Counted from the stretch's first letter, positions 36,888 to 50,379 are shown. The stretch is DNA of 64,000 nucleotides from Paraspadella gotoi (GCA_051294375.1 CM119266.1:12973797-13037796); one strand, 5' to 3'. Notes: generated by a model from the letters alone, not told the origin. Program-made: numbers and translations.

Positions 36888-38452
36888 AGGGAGGAAGAGG
36901 AGGAAGAGGAGGAGAAGGGGAAGAGGAGAGAGGAGGAAGGAGGTGGAGAGAAAGTGGGGGGGGAAGACGTGGAAGAGGGAAAGGAAAATAGAAAATTAAT
37001 TTTGGAGCAACGTTTTTAAACTCTTAAAAATAAATTAAACACTTAAAAAAAAATTGAATGACTGCCCCACAGTTTTAATATCAATCATCATCATTTAATT
37101 TTATTTTAAATATAAATTAATTTCACACCATTAGTTCTTCCTTTTATATTTGTTTCTCTCTCAGCCGCAATCGGCTTTCTCTTTACTCTCTAAAGATATC
37201 GTGTTGTAACGTCTGGCTGTTCGAGAACGGAAAAGGAGAAACACCATTTATCAACCGCTCTCNNNNNNNNNNNNNNNNNNNNNNNNNNNNNNNNNNNNNN
37301 NNNNNNNNNNNNNNNNNNNNNNNNNNNNNNNNNNNNNNNNNNNNNNNNNNNNNNNNNNNNNNNNNNNNNNNNNNNNNNNNNNNNNNNNNNNNNNNNNNNN
37401 NNNNNNNNNNNNNNNNATTCCCTCTCTTTTTCTTTTTCTCACCACCTCTCCGTTTAAAAGCTGCAGACAAAGAACAAAAAAACAGAGAAAAAGAAAGAAG
37501 AAAAAAACTTCAACTTCCAACTCAGGAATGAAGCAATTAATTATGAGAAAAGCAAACGCAAAAACCAAATTGCAGGAAAGGTAAACCTTTGATTCCGACT
37601 CGTTTACTTTTTCTCTGCAACTCGGCGGCAGAAAGCGTCACAAATAGAAACGTCGAGCCGGCATTTCTCCCACGCCGCAGTCACTGCAGCCGCAGCAGCC
37701 CCGGCCTCCGCCCCCTGCCTCCCCCTCCCGCCACCTTCCTGCCGCTGCCTCATCGAATACCAATAAATAAAGGAATCGAAACCTTTTCTTCGCTTTTCTA
37801 TTGATTTTTTTTCCCCCCACATTTTATTTCTCGAGAAAAATTCTTTCTGTTTTTTTTTCTTTAAAAACATATTTTTGGTTTCTTCTTAACTTTTTTTTTA
37901 TAAATGTATCGAATTTTCTCCGGTTTCATCAGGCCGTGACTTTTATAATGATACTTTTACTCGATCCTTGCGTCGACGACGACGACGACGACGACGAAGA
38001 GGATTAAAATCAAAACTAAAATCGTCTGGCAACCCATCACTCTTCGCTCACAACGACCCTTCCCGCTCTCACAGGATCACGCCCACTTCAAGGTCGTCAA
38101 CTGACTTCACTCTGCGATTCACCTACAAGAAGAAAAATATCCTATTACTATATTTTTGTTTAAAAATTTGTTTTAATAACAATATCAAATGGACTTTGTT
38201 TTCATTAAATAATTCTTGCAAAAAATTTCAGAGTAAAATGGTTTACAATTTCAGAAGTTATTAATCAATTTGATTATTAATTGATTAAATCAGATTGCAT
38301 TCATTCAAAATAAATAATTTTATATAACTATTCGTAACTTTTGATTTGTTTTTGACGCATCACGTCTGGCTATTATTTCCTATGACTGCACCGTGCCGAA
38401 AGGTGAAAACAATTCTCATAATGATACCGATAAAATCCCAGGCAGAGAAAAA

Positions 38453-38494
<42 letters not shown>
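36888..38494. other. Upstream intron/flank of syntrophin, no exon recognised
   Basis: AT-rich and pyrimidine-rich sequence with a 154-N gap (37,263-37,416). It holds an Ala/Gly-rich GC patch (37,655-37,745), a GAC/GAT trinucleotide run (37,970-37,998) and a GA tract (38,457-38,501). I looked for a PDZ GLG-type exon on the minus strand and saw none; it may be in the gap. Confidence 0.5.
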
Positions 38495-38514
<20 letters not shown>

Positions 38515-38824
38515 CTTTAGCGAAAGAAAAGAACGAATTCTAGAAAAAATAACTTCACCAAAAAAAATGTTTATTATTACAAAATAGTTGGGGTCCGGGC
38601 CGAACTCGTAAATTCTTTATCTTTGGCGGCAGAATTTAAATCGAATCTTGATTCACGGTCGCCCGCGTGCGAGGCCGAGTTTCGAGGGATAAACGAGGAC
38701 GTAATTTTTGACGGTTGTCTGCGGGTTTGAGGGGGGGGTTTCCGCGCGCGTCCGAAAATCGAATCGCCGACATTTAGGCGTAATTAACTGACTTACGGGT
38801 AAGGTTTGACTGAAGAACATAACG
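38495..38824 (+). repeat. Inverted repeat 3, left arm
   Basis: Reverse complement of 39,117-39,500, ending exactly at the 25-N gap at 38,825. Pairing words include gtctttagcg (38,512) with cgctaaagac (39,477), and gacggttgtctgcgggtttg (38,710) with 39,235-39,255. Differences are mainly indels. Confidence 0.85.
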
Positions 38825-38849
38825 NNNNNNNNNNNNNNNNNNNNNNNNN

Positions 38850-39116
38850 AGCGCTGGTTTGAATTATGGGAAAAATTGGCGAGGACTTAGATTTTAAAGT
38901 AGGGAACGATGGGGTGGAAGGGGGGACGGGGGGGTTTAGAGAAACGAGGGGTAGGATAAATGATTTTAATAATGGGGGGATGGGTTGGGAATAACCGAGA
39001 AAGGGCAAAGAGGGTTGAGAGTGAGGTTAGGGGGAAGGGATAAATGTCGGTGTCTTCGAAAATCGGTCAAGGAGCTTATAAAGAATTTGAAATGAGGCAA
39101 TCAATTAATCAATAAT
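38850..39116. other. Loop of inverted repeat 3
   Basis: About 270 bp of G-rich, then mixed, unique sequence after the 25-N gap. No gene is seen. Confidence 0.6.
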
Positions 39117-39500
39117 CGTTTATGTTCTTTCAGTCAAACCTTATCCCGTAAGTCAGTTAACTTACGCCTAAATTGTCGGCGATTTTTCGATTTCGATTTT
39201 CGGGACGCGCGCGGAAACACCCAGCCCCCTCTCAAACCCGCAGACAACCGTCAAAAATTACGGGTCCTCGTTTTATATTTCCGCCGAATAACGTCTCCGG
39301 CCTCGCGGCCACGGCGGCGCGACCTGTAATCAAGATTCGATTTAAATTCGTGCCGCTGCCAGGCCAAAGATAAGAATTTATACGAGTTCCGGCCCGGACC
39401 CCACACTATTTTGTAATTAAATAAAGCATTTTTTTTTGGTGAAGTTATTTTTTCTAGAATTTTCGTTCTTTCTTATCGCTAAAGACGCTCTTTCTCTCTT
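39117..39500 (-). repeat. Inverted repeat 3, right arm
   Basis: Mirror of 38,495-38,824. The arms total about 0.35 kb each, and no reading frame is shared between them. Confidence 0.85.
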
Positions 39501-40043
39501 CTCGTCATCTCCTCAGCTTCTTTTCATCGCCTCCGCCCCGAAATTTCGACCTTAGGTCTCATTGAATTCGCTCCTTTCGTCTCTCGGGACAAAAATCGAC
39601 TCGGAGATTCAGGAATTTTGTGAAAAAAAAACTTTCTTACTCTAAGTTTACCTCGCACTTTTAATCTAAACAGCCCGAGCTGTTATGACAAACTCGTAAC
39701 AAGAATATTTCATCAGCTTCTCCCGTTTAATTTTTGTGTTCCCCAACTTTATACACCGCGGACCCTGTGGTTAGCCAGATATTTACACTATCTTCCATTA
39801 ACTAGGCAAATAAAATTCTTGGAAAATTTTCTTTTACGTATATATTTTCCATTTTATTAATTTTTTTGTGATATTTAATTCTTAACTTAAATTGTAGTTG
39901 GTATATATTTGTATGCATCTGTATCACAATCTGATGTGAATAAAACAACTCATTAAAAATCTCTCTCCTTTAATTTTCTAATCCTCCCCTCTATCTTTCT
40001 CTACCCTTTCACTTTCCCCCTAATATCAACCCTGTCCCTCTCC

Positions 40044-40109
<66 letters not shown>

Positions 40110-41794
40110 AACTTTCGCTTTACGATTTTTATATTTTTACGATTGAATATTTCCGAAGAGCGTGATAAAAACGTCGACGTCGTCGCTTTATGAGTCAACA
40201 AAAAAAAATGAGTAGTTTAATGTTTTGCATATTTTAAACAAGGTTTATAGATGCGACGACAACTTAATGAATACCGAACGTTCGACCCGGGGTCTAGGGA
40301 ACGTAGAATGACGAGCGACAATGTATAACAACACATTAATTTTTCTTTGTAGCGATAGTCATAGTACAATTTTCTTTAATTACAATTTTCAAATTTCTAT
40401 AATATCTCGTAATCCATATTTTACGATACAAATTCAATTTGTTATATGCAACTACAACGTGATTTTCTGACATAACAATAAAACAGGGGCCTAGTCAATC
40501 ATCGATCCTGAGCCGTCCTTTGTTTTCCTGTACCAGTTCCTTTGTTTCGCTCTCGTTTTTTTCCCCTTAAAATCGTTTAGTTAGAAATTCCACCGCTCGA
40601 GATAATCCGCAATCATAGAAAACCGGAGAGAGCTCGGCTCGATCTCCCCTCTCCGGCCATAGAGCCTCTGGTCGTTTATCTCGACGAGTTTAAACAACAA
40701 AGGCGGTCGCCATGGGAACGACTGGGCGTTCGTCTTATCCGCCATCGCGGTTTTTTTTTTCCGGTCGGGAGGAGATCGTAGTGATCGTCATCGTTGGCGT
40801 TTTCGTCGTCATTATCGTCGTCGTAGGATCGGAAAAGTGGGGATGAACGGGCGGAAATGGAAAAGCGATAAGATTACGAGCGATGCCCGGTCTTTACTTC
40901 TTTTTCTCCCTCTGAAGTTTTAATTTACTCGCCTCTCGCTATCGATTAGCGAACGCGGCCCGTCGGAAGTCGGGGAAAATTACCTACAAATTTTTTATCT
41001 GTTTTTTTTTTTTAAAGCGTGGGGGTTTAGGGTCTGACGTCTGTGGGTTATTCGGAGTGAGGAGTTTTTTTTTTTCCTCTTTCACGATACGCCCCTATAT
41101 TTTCGGCTAAGTCTTTCCCATTCTCGATTTTCCTCATTCCCATTTTCAACTCCCATTTTCCATTTCCCCTATTGTGCCCCATTTAACCCAATTTCCCCAT
41201 GCTCCCTCCTCCGTCCCCCAACTCCTCTCCAAGTCCAGGACTCATCAAAGACTCCGTGGCGAAACTAATTTTCCCCACTTTTCTTTCAACTTTGAATCCG
41301 ATCCGAATCTCTAGAAAGGCGAGACGCGTTGCTCGACTCTGACGATATCGATAAACGAGCAAACAAATGGGAATTTATTTAGGCTTAGAATTAACTTTTA
41401 CACGATTCAACGGCTTCAACTACCCCGAGCTTTCACCTTTTGAAATGCGACCTTTAATAATCATTCCTTCGAGCCTTCACCAACCCTCTTTTCTAAATTC
41501 CCTTAATTTATTTATCCCTTAGATTCTTCTTTAAATCTTCCGAGAAAAAAAAAATTCCGCCGATCTTTTCCCGCGAAGTCTCAATTTTATCTCTGTTCCA
41601 CCCTCATTCGCTGTTAAAGATATCGGTATGTTAGTACTTATAGAGTACTCTCTAATTAAAGTTATAGTGGAAAGACTTTTCAAACCACATTCAACGTGTG
41701 GCCTTTTTTTCGTCCCTTTCTAAAACTCTTTATCAAAACCAAGTTTATATTGTTAGCCAATGACTCTTTCAGTAATTTGTTACTTCAGAAAAAC
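39501..41794. other. Unique sequence with a CpG-rich patch
   Basis: It contains a CT tract (40,038-40,106) and a CG-rich segment (40,600-40,870) with an X-box-like motif. No exon is recognised. Confidence 0.5.
40706..40719 (+). promoter_or_regulatory. X-box-like motif in CpG-rich patch
   Basis: gtcgccatgggaac fits the loose nematode-type X-box pattern RYYNYY-AT-RRNRAC, with a G in place of the usual Y in the second half-site. It sits in a CG-rich patch that could be a promoter; no gene is assigned. Confidence 0.3.
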
Positions 41795-44700
41795 ATCCTT
41801 GTATTCTTGATGCTGTGCGGAGATACATAAGTATTTCCCCCGATCTAATACTTAAGGATTGGTCTTTTCATACAATTGCAAACATTCTTCGTTGAAAAAT
41901 ATTTTCACTTCCTCATTGATAGATAGCCAGGGTTACTCTGGAGTGAAATAAACGCAGACTGTGAGAGAGTCTTTGATTGAAAGCTTGCAGGGACCTGCTA
42001 TGTCTATTATTCTTTGTCAAGAGTGATGGAGCGCCCATCTAACACCACCAAAGCCTGTCCAAAGTCAGGGGCAAGATAGCTTATTTATTGAATGAATGGA
42101 TATTTTTATATTGGTTGTACAATTCATAAAATTCAGTCTCCTTGTATTTTGATGCTAGTGCGGAGTACAATAAGTATTCCCCGATCTAATACTTAAGGGA
42201 GTTGGTCTTTTCATACAATTGAAAACATTCTTTTTGAAATATTTTCATTCATTGATAGGGGAAGCCAGGTTACTCTGGGGACGTGAATAAAGAGACTGTT
42301 TGGAGAGAGTCTTGATGAAAGCTTGCAGGGGACCTGCTATGTCATAATATCTTTTGTAAGAGTGATGAGGCCCTTAAAACACCCAAAGCCTGTCCAAAGT
42401 CCAGGGCAAGATAGAGGCTTATTTATTGATATGAATGGGATCAATTTTTTTACTATTGGTTGTACCAATTTCATAAAATTCAGCTCCTTATGTGTATTTT
42501 GATGGATGCTACGTGCGGCAGCTACAATAAGTATTCCCCGGATCTCTTTCTAATACCTTAAGGGAGTGTCTTTCAATTACAATTGAAAACATTCTTTTTG
42601 AAATATTTTTCTCACTTCATTGATTAGGAAGCCAGGTAACTGCTGTGGAGCCTGGAATAAACCAACGAGACCCTGTGAGAAGAGTCTTGATTTGAACAGC
42701 TCTGCAGGGACCTGCATTTGTCATTTATCTTGTAAGGAGTGTATGGAGGCCCTAAACCACCAAAAAGCTCTGATCCCCAAAAGTTCAGGGGCAAGAGCGA
42801 TGGCTTATTATTTGAATGAATGGAATAATTTTTATATTGGTTTGTTACCAATTTTAACATAAAAATTCAGCTCCTTGTATTTTGATGCTTACGTGCGGTC
42901 AGACAATAAGGTATTCCCCCGATCTAATTACTACTTAAAGGAGTTTGGTGGTCTTTCATACAATTTGAACTTCTTTGAAATATTTTTCCACTTTCCAATT
43001 AGATAGGGTGAAGCCATACGGTGTACTCGGGTAATGTGAATAAACATCACGAGATCCTGTGAGAGAGTCTTTTGATGAAAGGCTTGCAGGGACCTGCTTA
43101 TGTCCCATTATCTTTGTAAGAGTGATGGAGGCCTTAAACCACCACAAGTCCTCGTCCAAAGGCACGGGGCCAACGATAGCTTATTTATTGAATATGAATG
43201 GAATAAATTTTTTAATTATTCGTGCTACCCAATTTCAATAGAAATTCAGCGGCTCCTTGTATTTCGATGCTAAGTGCGGTGTCTCGGCAGGCTTACTAAA
43301 TAAATCAGCGTAACTTCCCCGATCATACTAATACTCAAGGGCAGTTGGTGTTCTTTTTCATACAATTGGAATAACATTCTTTGGAAAGTGATTTTCCAAC
43401 TTCATTTTATAGGGAAGCCAGGGTACTCTGGGATTGTGAATAAACGCAGACATGTCGAGAGTGAAGTCTTGATACTATGAAGGCTCTGCAGGACCTTGCT
43501 ATGGTCATTTATCTTTGTAAGGAGTGATGGAGGCCCCCTTAAACCACCAAAGGCCTGTCCCCAAAGTCAGGGGCCCCAAGATAGCTCTTATTTTTATTTG
43601 ACATTGGAATGGAAATTAATTTTTATACTTGGGTGCAATTACCAATTTTCATAAAAAATTCAGCTCCTTGCTAATTTTTGATGCTAGTGGCGGTGTTGAT
43701 GCCTAGGGATAAGTACAATAAGTATTCCCCGATACTTCTAATAACTTTAAGGGAGTGTTCTTTTTCATTACAATTGAAACAATTCTTTGACAAATATTTT
43801 CCACCTTCATTGATAGGGGAGAGGCAGGTTACTCTGGGAGTGAATAATAAACGGAGACTGTTTTGAGAGAGTCTTGGATTTCTGAAAGCTTGCAGGCGAC
43901 CTGCTATGTCATTTCAGTTCTTTGCTAGGTGATGGTAGGCCGGTCTTAAGAACCACAAAGCCCCGTGTCCAAAGTCAGTCGGGCAAGATAGCTTAGTTTA
44001 TTTGAATGAATGGATTAATTTTATTATTGCGTTGTACCAATTTTTTAATTAAAAGTTCAGCTCCTTTGTATTTTTGATTGCTCTTACGTGCCCGGATAGA
44101 CAGTACAATAAGTATTCCCGATCTAATACTTAAGGGAGTGCGTCTTTCATACAATTGAAACATTCTTTGAAATATTATTTCACTTTTCATTGATAGGGAC
44201 CAGGTACTTTGGGAGCCGAGTGAATAAACGAGACCTGTGGAGAGAAGAGTCTTTGATTGAAAGCTTTGCCAGGGACCTGCATGTCATTATCTTGTAAAGA
44301 GTGATGGAGGCCTTAAACCACCAAAAGCCTGTCCAAAAGTCAGGGAAGATAGCTTATTATTGAGATGATATGGATAATTTTTTTATATTGGTTGTACCAA
44401 TTCTCATAAAAATTCAGGCTCCTGTATTTTGATGACGTGCGGAGTACAATATAAGTATTCCCCGATTAATCTAATATCTAAGGGAGGTGGGTCTTTTCAT
44501 AACAATGAACACATCTTTTGCAAATATTCTCCACTTCATTGATAGCCCGGGGAAGCCAGGTACTACTGGAGTGAATAAACGCAGACTCAGTTGAGAGTAG
44601 TTCTGTGATTGAAAGCTTGCAGGGAAACCTGTTATGTCATTATCTTGTAAGAGTGATGGAGCGCCGCTTAAACCATCCAGAAGGCCTTGTTTCCCAAAGT

Positions 44701-45873
44701 TCCAGGGGCAAGATAGCTTATTTATTGACAATGAATGGATAATTTTTATATTTGCGTAGTACACCAATTTCATTAAATTTCAGCCTCCTTGTATTTGATT
44801 GCTATACGTGCGGAGTTACAATTAAGTATTCCCCGAGTCTAATACTTAACGGGAGTTGGTTTCTTTTCATTACAATTGGAAACATTCTTTGAAATATTTT
44901 CCACTTCATTGCAATTAGGCGGGGAAGCCAGGGGTTACTCTGGGAGTGAATTAAACGAGGACTGTGAAGGCAGTCTTTGATTGAAAGCTTGCAGGGACCT
45001 GCATGTCATTATCTTGTAAGAGCGAGTGATGGAGGCTCTAAAACCACCAAGCCTGTCCAAAGTCAGGGGCAAGATAGCTTATTTATTTGAATGAATGGAT
45101 AATTTTTATATTGGTTGAACCAATTTTCATAAAATTCAGCCTCCTTGTATTTTTTATGCTAGAGCGGAGACAATAAGTATTATTTTCCCCGATCTGAATA
45201 CTTATAGGAGTGCCTTGGTTCTTTTTCATACAAATTGAAACATGGTCTTTTGTTTGAAATATTTTTCCACTCTTCATTTGATAGGAAGCCAGGTACTCTG
45301 GGAGCTGAAATAAACGAGACTGTTGAGAGAGTTTCTTGCATGTGAAAGCTTGCAGCGGACCTGCCTATGTCATTTATCTTGTAAGAGTGATGGACGGCAC
45401 TTTAACCACCAAAAGCCTGTCCAAAATCAGGGGCAAGATAGCTTATTATTGAATGATGGAATAACTTTTTATATTGGTTGTTACCAATTTTCATTTAAAA
45501 ATTTCAGCTCCTTGTATTTTTTGATGCAAGTGCGGGAGAGTACCAATAAGTATTTCCCCGATCTAATACATTAAGGGTAGTGGTCTTTTCATACAAATTG
45601 AACATTCTTTCGAAAAAAATATTTTCCACTTCATGATAGGGAAGCCATTGGTACCTCTGGCAGTGAAAGAATGAACGAGACTGTGAGGAGAGGTCTTGAT
45701 TGAAAGGCTTGCAGGGACTTGCCGTATGTCAATTATTCTGTTACTTGTAAGAGTGATGGAAGGCCTTTAACCACCAAAGCCTGTCCACAAAGTTTCAGGG
45801 GCGAGATAGCCTTATTATTTGATATGAATGGTAATTGATTATAATTTTTATTATTGGTTGGTACCAATTTCAT
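41795..45873 (+). repeat. ~329-bp tandem repeat, eleven noisy copies
   Basis: Units begin near 41,800, 42,135, 42,481, 42,865, 43,249, 43,668, 44,060, 44,418, 44,783, 45,139 and 45,508. My consensus is about 329 bp, while observed spacing is 335-420 bp because of many inserted bases. Constant words include ctccttgtattttgatgct, aagtattccccgatctaat, gaagccaggttactctggga, gcttgcagggacctgctatg, caaagcctgtccaaagtcag and ttggttgtaccaatttt. Small inverted words (gcagg/cctgc; gcctg/caggggc) could fold into hairpins. No tRNA A/B boxes, 5S or snRNA signature and no conserved frame were found. The excess of insertions over deletions is typical of raw PacBio reads. Confidence 0.92.
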
Positions 45874-46019
45874 GAGATAATTTTTTTCCCCCTCATATTC
45901 CATTGATGAGCCGCGATAATTTTTCAGATCTCAATGTTTGGAAGAAAAAAAGCTTGGCTTAGATGACCATATCTCTTATCATTTTCTTTTTCTATTTCTC
46001 TCTCTCTTCTCCTCTTCTC

Positions 46020-46052
<33 letters not shown>

Positions 46053-47858
46053 CAAGTATTTCTATCTCTCTCTTTCTTTTTTTCATTTTTTCTCTTTTTC
46101 CGAATAACCCAACTACCCTAGCGCACCACCAGGAAATGCAAGATTCTTTGACTCCTCAAATTTTTTAAAGCTTTGCATACAAAACCACGGACTTTCTTCA
46201 AAGTCTTTTTCCCTCCCACGGACCCCCACAACCCTCTCCCCAAAACCCGCCACCGTACTCTCCCTATGCTTTCCCCCCGCCTCTTAGGCCTTCGATGATA
46301 AGAATGCAATTAGGGAGACAACGGGGGGAAAATTCGTTCTCAAGGTTTTTCGGGATCTTGCCGTCGGCTGCGGCTGCGGCTGCGGCTGCGGCGTCGGACG
46401 CGGAGGCTTCGTTTATCTCGAATTTCCAGTGAGGTCGACTCTGCCTCGCTGACACACCCGATTTTCGCCACCCCTCCAAGGAGCCTCCGCCTTTTTGACA
46501 CCCCATTCCCCCACATCTTCCCAATTTTCTTTTTCACTCCCGGATCTAGCACTAAACCACCCAAAAACTCCATTTTGTCACGCCGTTCACCCTTCACTTC
46601 TGTTCGCCAACTCACAGTCCATATTCACCACTCCCCATCTCTCGGTTCATCACAACACTCCCCCTTTCCAGAATTCCCGCCTTCTCGCCTGCTAACCATT
46701 CATCAATCGACTCTCCTTTTCTCTATTCATCATTCCGCATTCATCATTCCGCATTCTCTATTCAGCATCGACGTCTTACTAATTCCGATTCGCCCTTCCT
46801 CATTCATCTTTCCCCTTCGAGCAAAGAGAACATTTCATTTTCTACGCCAATCATCGCTTCTTCTGATGCGACTTATTAATTTTTAATTGCAAAGTCGCCG
46901 CGTCTCACTCTGTCTCACCATGTATCCCTAAAAAGTAACCTCCGACCAATTTTTCTTTTTTTCAGCTCCTCTTTTTCCCGATATTCATTTTTCAAACTCA
47001 AACCCAGTTTTGCCTTCCCGTCTTGATATCGACCTCCGAATTTTTACCTCTCCTCTTCTCAATCGCAATTATTATTAAAAGCAAATTTTTCTCTTCTCCC
47101 ATTACAACCTTTTTATTTTGCTTCAGGTCTCATATACTTTTATCCCAAAATAGTAACTTTTCATCTCCCATGTTTCCTTTAGTATTACGTATTTCTTTTC
47201 TGATTCGTTTTGTTTTGAAAATAGTTTACGGCAAGAAAGGTTTTTTTTATTTTTTTTTATATTTTATGTTAAAGAGGACCTACTTAAACTTCAAGGGTTT
47301 TAAAACTTTGAGAAAATATGAGATAAATCATATATACTCCAAATATTTTCATTAGTTCGATAAATTTCTTGCGCTAACTCGCAGCGAAAATCATGCCAAC
47401 AATCACAAACAAAATTATGAAGAGAAAAACAAAAGCGCATTAAAACAATAACAGGAAGAAAACGGCCTCTTTCACTCTTGTTTTAGTCAAATCGGACAAA
47501 AAATAAATATTATCTGTCAAACAAGCGAAAATGATTTCTTACTTTGGCTTCGTCTTCAAGGACGAAGGATAAAAGAAAAGGCTGACTGTTCGCACGCGCG
47601 TCTCGCGAATTCCAGTCACATTCATCTTCAATACTATGAAACATTGGGGGGGCGGCGGATTGCAGAGGGGAAGAGGGGATAGAAAAAGAAATGGAGAGGT
47701 AGAGCAGATGAGGGCGAAGATTGTTGAATTTGGAATGTAAGAGAAACAAGAAAACAAAAGAGGCGAGTTGATTTCAACTGAAACAACAACAAAGCTGAAT
47801 CAAAAATGAGCTCTAAGAGACAGGAGGAAGACGACAGACGAGAAGAGAGTGACAGAGA
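45874..47858. other. Mostly unique sequence, pyrimidine-rich
   Basis: It contains a CT tract (46,019-46,052) and low-complexity C/T sequence to 47,100. The only coding-like stretch is at 46,280-46,450 (minus), annotated separately. Confidence 0.5.
46283..46450 (-). CDS. Possible exon with poly-alanine tract (unrecognised)
   Basis: The minus strand has an open, GC3-rich frame reading WKFEINEASASD, nine Ala codons (GCC/GCA alternating), DGKIPKNLENEFSPRC and LPNCILIIEG. Codon use is more gene-like than in surrounding sequence. I see no convincing splice acceptor or donor and do not recognise the family. A GC-rich trinucleotide repeat that happens to be open is the alternative. Confidence 0.2.
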
Positions 47859-47870
47859 CGAGAGAGAGAG

Positions 47871-47902
<32 letters not shown>

Positions 47903-48241
47903 CGAGGAGGAGAGAGAGAGAGATCGAGAGGGAGAGAGAGAGATGAGAGGAAAGCCGTCGATTGCATCCGATATAAAAAATTGTTTTGGTGTGGAGGAAA
48001 AAAAAATCAGGCCGAAAAGAAAAGCGTGAAATTGCATTTAAGCCAAAGCCCAAAGAGATTTCTCGCTCGATCCTTCAAAAACTTCTCGTCAATGCGGGGA
48101 TTTATTATGGGCAGGGCCGAAGAGGAGAGAGGAGAGAAGAGAGAGAGAAGAGAGAGGGAGAAGAGAGAGAGAGAGAGAGAGAGAAACAGGGAACATGAGA
48201 ATGTGAAATAAGTTTGGGGCGAGGAGAGAGAAGAGAGAGAG

Positions 48242-48301
<60 letters not shown>

Positions 48302-48504
48302 ACGAACAGTGCAGAGATCAAAATCTCGGCGAATGAAAAGATGTAAGTCTTTCTCTCCCTCTTAACTCCCCTACTTTTTTATCCAAACTTACCCCTTCCT
48401 TTTTCTCCTTTTTCTCCAATGATAAGAAGCCGAAATTCCACTAAAACTCCAGAGAAAGTAAGATTGATCCTGTGCTCATGCTTTCCGAGGGATAAGAGAT
48501 AGAA

Positions 48505-48571
<67 letters not shown>

Positions 48572-48592
48572 AGAGAGAGAGAGAGAGACATT
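47859..48592 (+). repeat. Cluster of four (GA)n tracts
   Basis: GA microsatellites at 47,859-47,943, 48,121-48,186, 48,225-48,299 and 48,507-48,592, with mixed sequence between. Open frames across them are repeat artefacts. Confidence 0.9.
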
Positions 48593-48958
48593 AGACAGTC
48601 GAGGGCGTGGCCGGGCGTCAGGGAGGAAAGGAGACCCTGGTGAGTTTGGGAAGGAGTGAATCCTTGGCGCAAACAAACTCCGATGGAATCGACGGGAACC
48701 CGGAAAAAGAAAAAAAAAAAGGGAAGAAATGGAACTTTATTTTCCGGATGGAATCGACGAGACTCCCATTATTTCTCCGACGGACGACGCCGGATCGGAA
48801 ATAGCCGCCCGATAAATAATTTCTTCTCTTTTATTCTTTCTAGGTTTTGACAGACGGACGGAGGTTAGGCAGGACGAAGGTAAGCTGCGCGCGAAGATGA
48901 CGGAAATGACAAACTGCAACTATTTCAGTTTCTGCTACGACAAAACATTGCACGTTAC

Positions 48959-49079
48959 AGGATGTCGAAGCACCGGATTTAATCCCGGAACAAGATCGAA
49001 TCTTCGGTCTTTAAATTCGGCCAACTCGGCGTCATTGTCGTCATCGGCTTCGTCGTCGTCGTCGTCATCTGACATTTCG
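48959..49079 (-). CDS. Candidate internal exon with Asp-rich tract (unrecognised)
   Basis: On the minus strand a strong acceptor (tttttctttattcag, AG at 49,080-49,081) and a GTAACG donor (48,957-48,958 onward) bound 121 nt. After one base completing a split codon, it reads EMSDDDDDDEADDDNDAEL, then AEFKDRRFDLVPGLNPVLRHP. The acidic run comes from a GAC/GAT repeat, and the rest looks like ordinary protein. Family not recognised. The opposite strand also has a 98-codon frame from 48,897, with a Ser-rich tract from the same repeat, so strand is uncertain. Confidence 0.3.
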
Positions 49080-49501
49080 CTGAATAAAGAAAAACTGAGT
49101 ATAAAAATTAAGTTTCCTTTCCCCACGCCGCATCGGGAAGCCAGGACTCTGGAACGCCGGAATGCGGGAAGGATTAAGAGCGGCGTCGTGTGACTCATCA
49201 AAAATATCGTATAGACTAAGAATAATTCGATTATAACGTTCTAAAGCATTTGTTGGTAAATATATATAAAAATTGAGAAAAAAAAACCACGGATACGTTT
49301 TGACGATCAAGTTCCATTTACCTAAAAAAAGCTTTTTCGACGCTAATGATTAATTAATTCTCCGGTCGATGCTCTTTTTTTTCGGTCGACGTCGGCATCA
49401 GCGCCGGTCGACTTATTCCCGGCGCCAGTCGGCCAATTTCCGGCCCCACGGGCGGATGATATGAGGCGCAACCGGGAGGTTTTTTTTTTTCGTTTAAAAA
49501 A

Positions 49502-49726
49502 ATGGGGGAGAAAATGGCGGACGCGGCACAAATTGAGTTCAACTTCCGGAAAAGCGGGAAGCTTCGCATTGCTAAGCGATTTATGGTCTTTCATGTACGA
49601 CCGAACTCGGCGTCGCGACGTTGGGAGTCCGAAAACTGTCGGGTTTTTGAGGGAAGCTCTAGTACGAACGTTCGAACGGCGTTCGAATCAGTCCCTATTT
49701 GCTCGAGTCTAAACGATATATATTGA
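49502..49726 (+). CDS. Possible start exon, MADAAQIEF... (unrecognised)
   Basis: A 74-codon frame. The second Met (49,514) sits in gagaaaATGGCGG, a good Kozak context that also resembles a YY1 element, which often marks animal transcription starts. The first 30 residues (ADAAQIEFNFRKSGKLRIAK) look protein-like, the rest less so, so splicing out of the frame is possible. No family is recognised. Confidence 0.2.
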   Translation: MGEKMADAAQIEFNFRKSGKLRIAKRFMVFHVRPNSASRRWESENCRVFEGSSSTNVRTAFESVPICSSLNDIY

Positions 49727-50379
49727 AATATTGAAGGACGTACAATTGGAGTACGCGTCATAATTTCCTACAAATTTTTAATATTTTGCAAAATCTACTT
49801 GACAAACTTGCATCTTTTAGTTTTTTAACCGGTAATTTTATTGTCTATCTTTTTCTTTTACCAAGTACATACACGTTCTCTATGTCATTCCATTTTCCTC
49901 CCTCAATCTACATTCTTATCTTTCGTTCTCCATTTCCATTCCAAGTCAAATCTATCTCAGACTAAGAATAAAAAAAAATTTAAAAATCTCAAACCTTGAA
50001 TTTTTGCAATGCCGATTGGGAGGATGACCCATCCACCTTCCCCTTTACCACCCCCTCCACCACCCCCTCCCCTCCTTACCCGACCTCAATCCGCGGAATC
50101 CGAGTTGAATTCCTTTTTGGTTCTGCTGTGGGAGAAAAGGAGAGACAATCGGTTGGAATCTCCTTATCTTGGGTGGTAAAGCAGAAATGTTTGTTCAATG
50201 AGCCTAATGTTCAAAACTATATCATTTGGATGTAAAACGATAATTCTTTTCCATCAATGATTTTCAAGAGAGTCATAATTTTTTTTTCCCACCGAATAAT
50301 CATTCTGATCGGAGAATTAGCCATTTTTAGTTGTAGTCTAAAAACAAAACAAAAACAAAAACAAAAACAAAACCGCCTT

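Noticed and set aside
41795-45873. Tandem 5S rRNA, snRNA or CRISPR-like array
   Set aside because: The unit lacks 5S and snRNA landmarks and pol III boxes. Repeats are full tandem copies, not short repeats separated by unique spacers.
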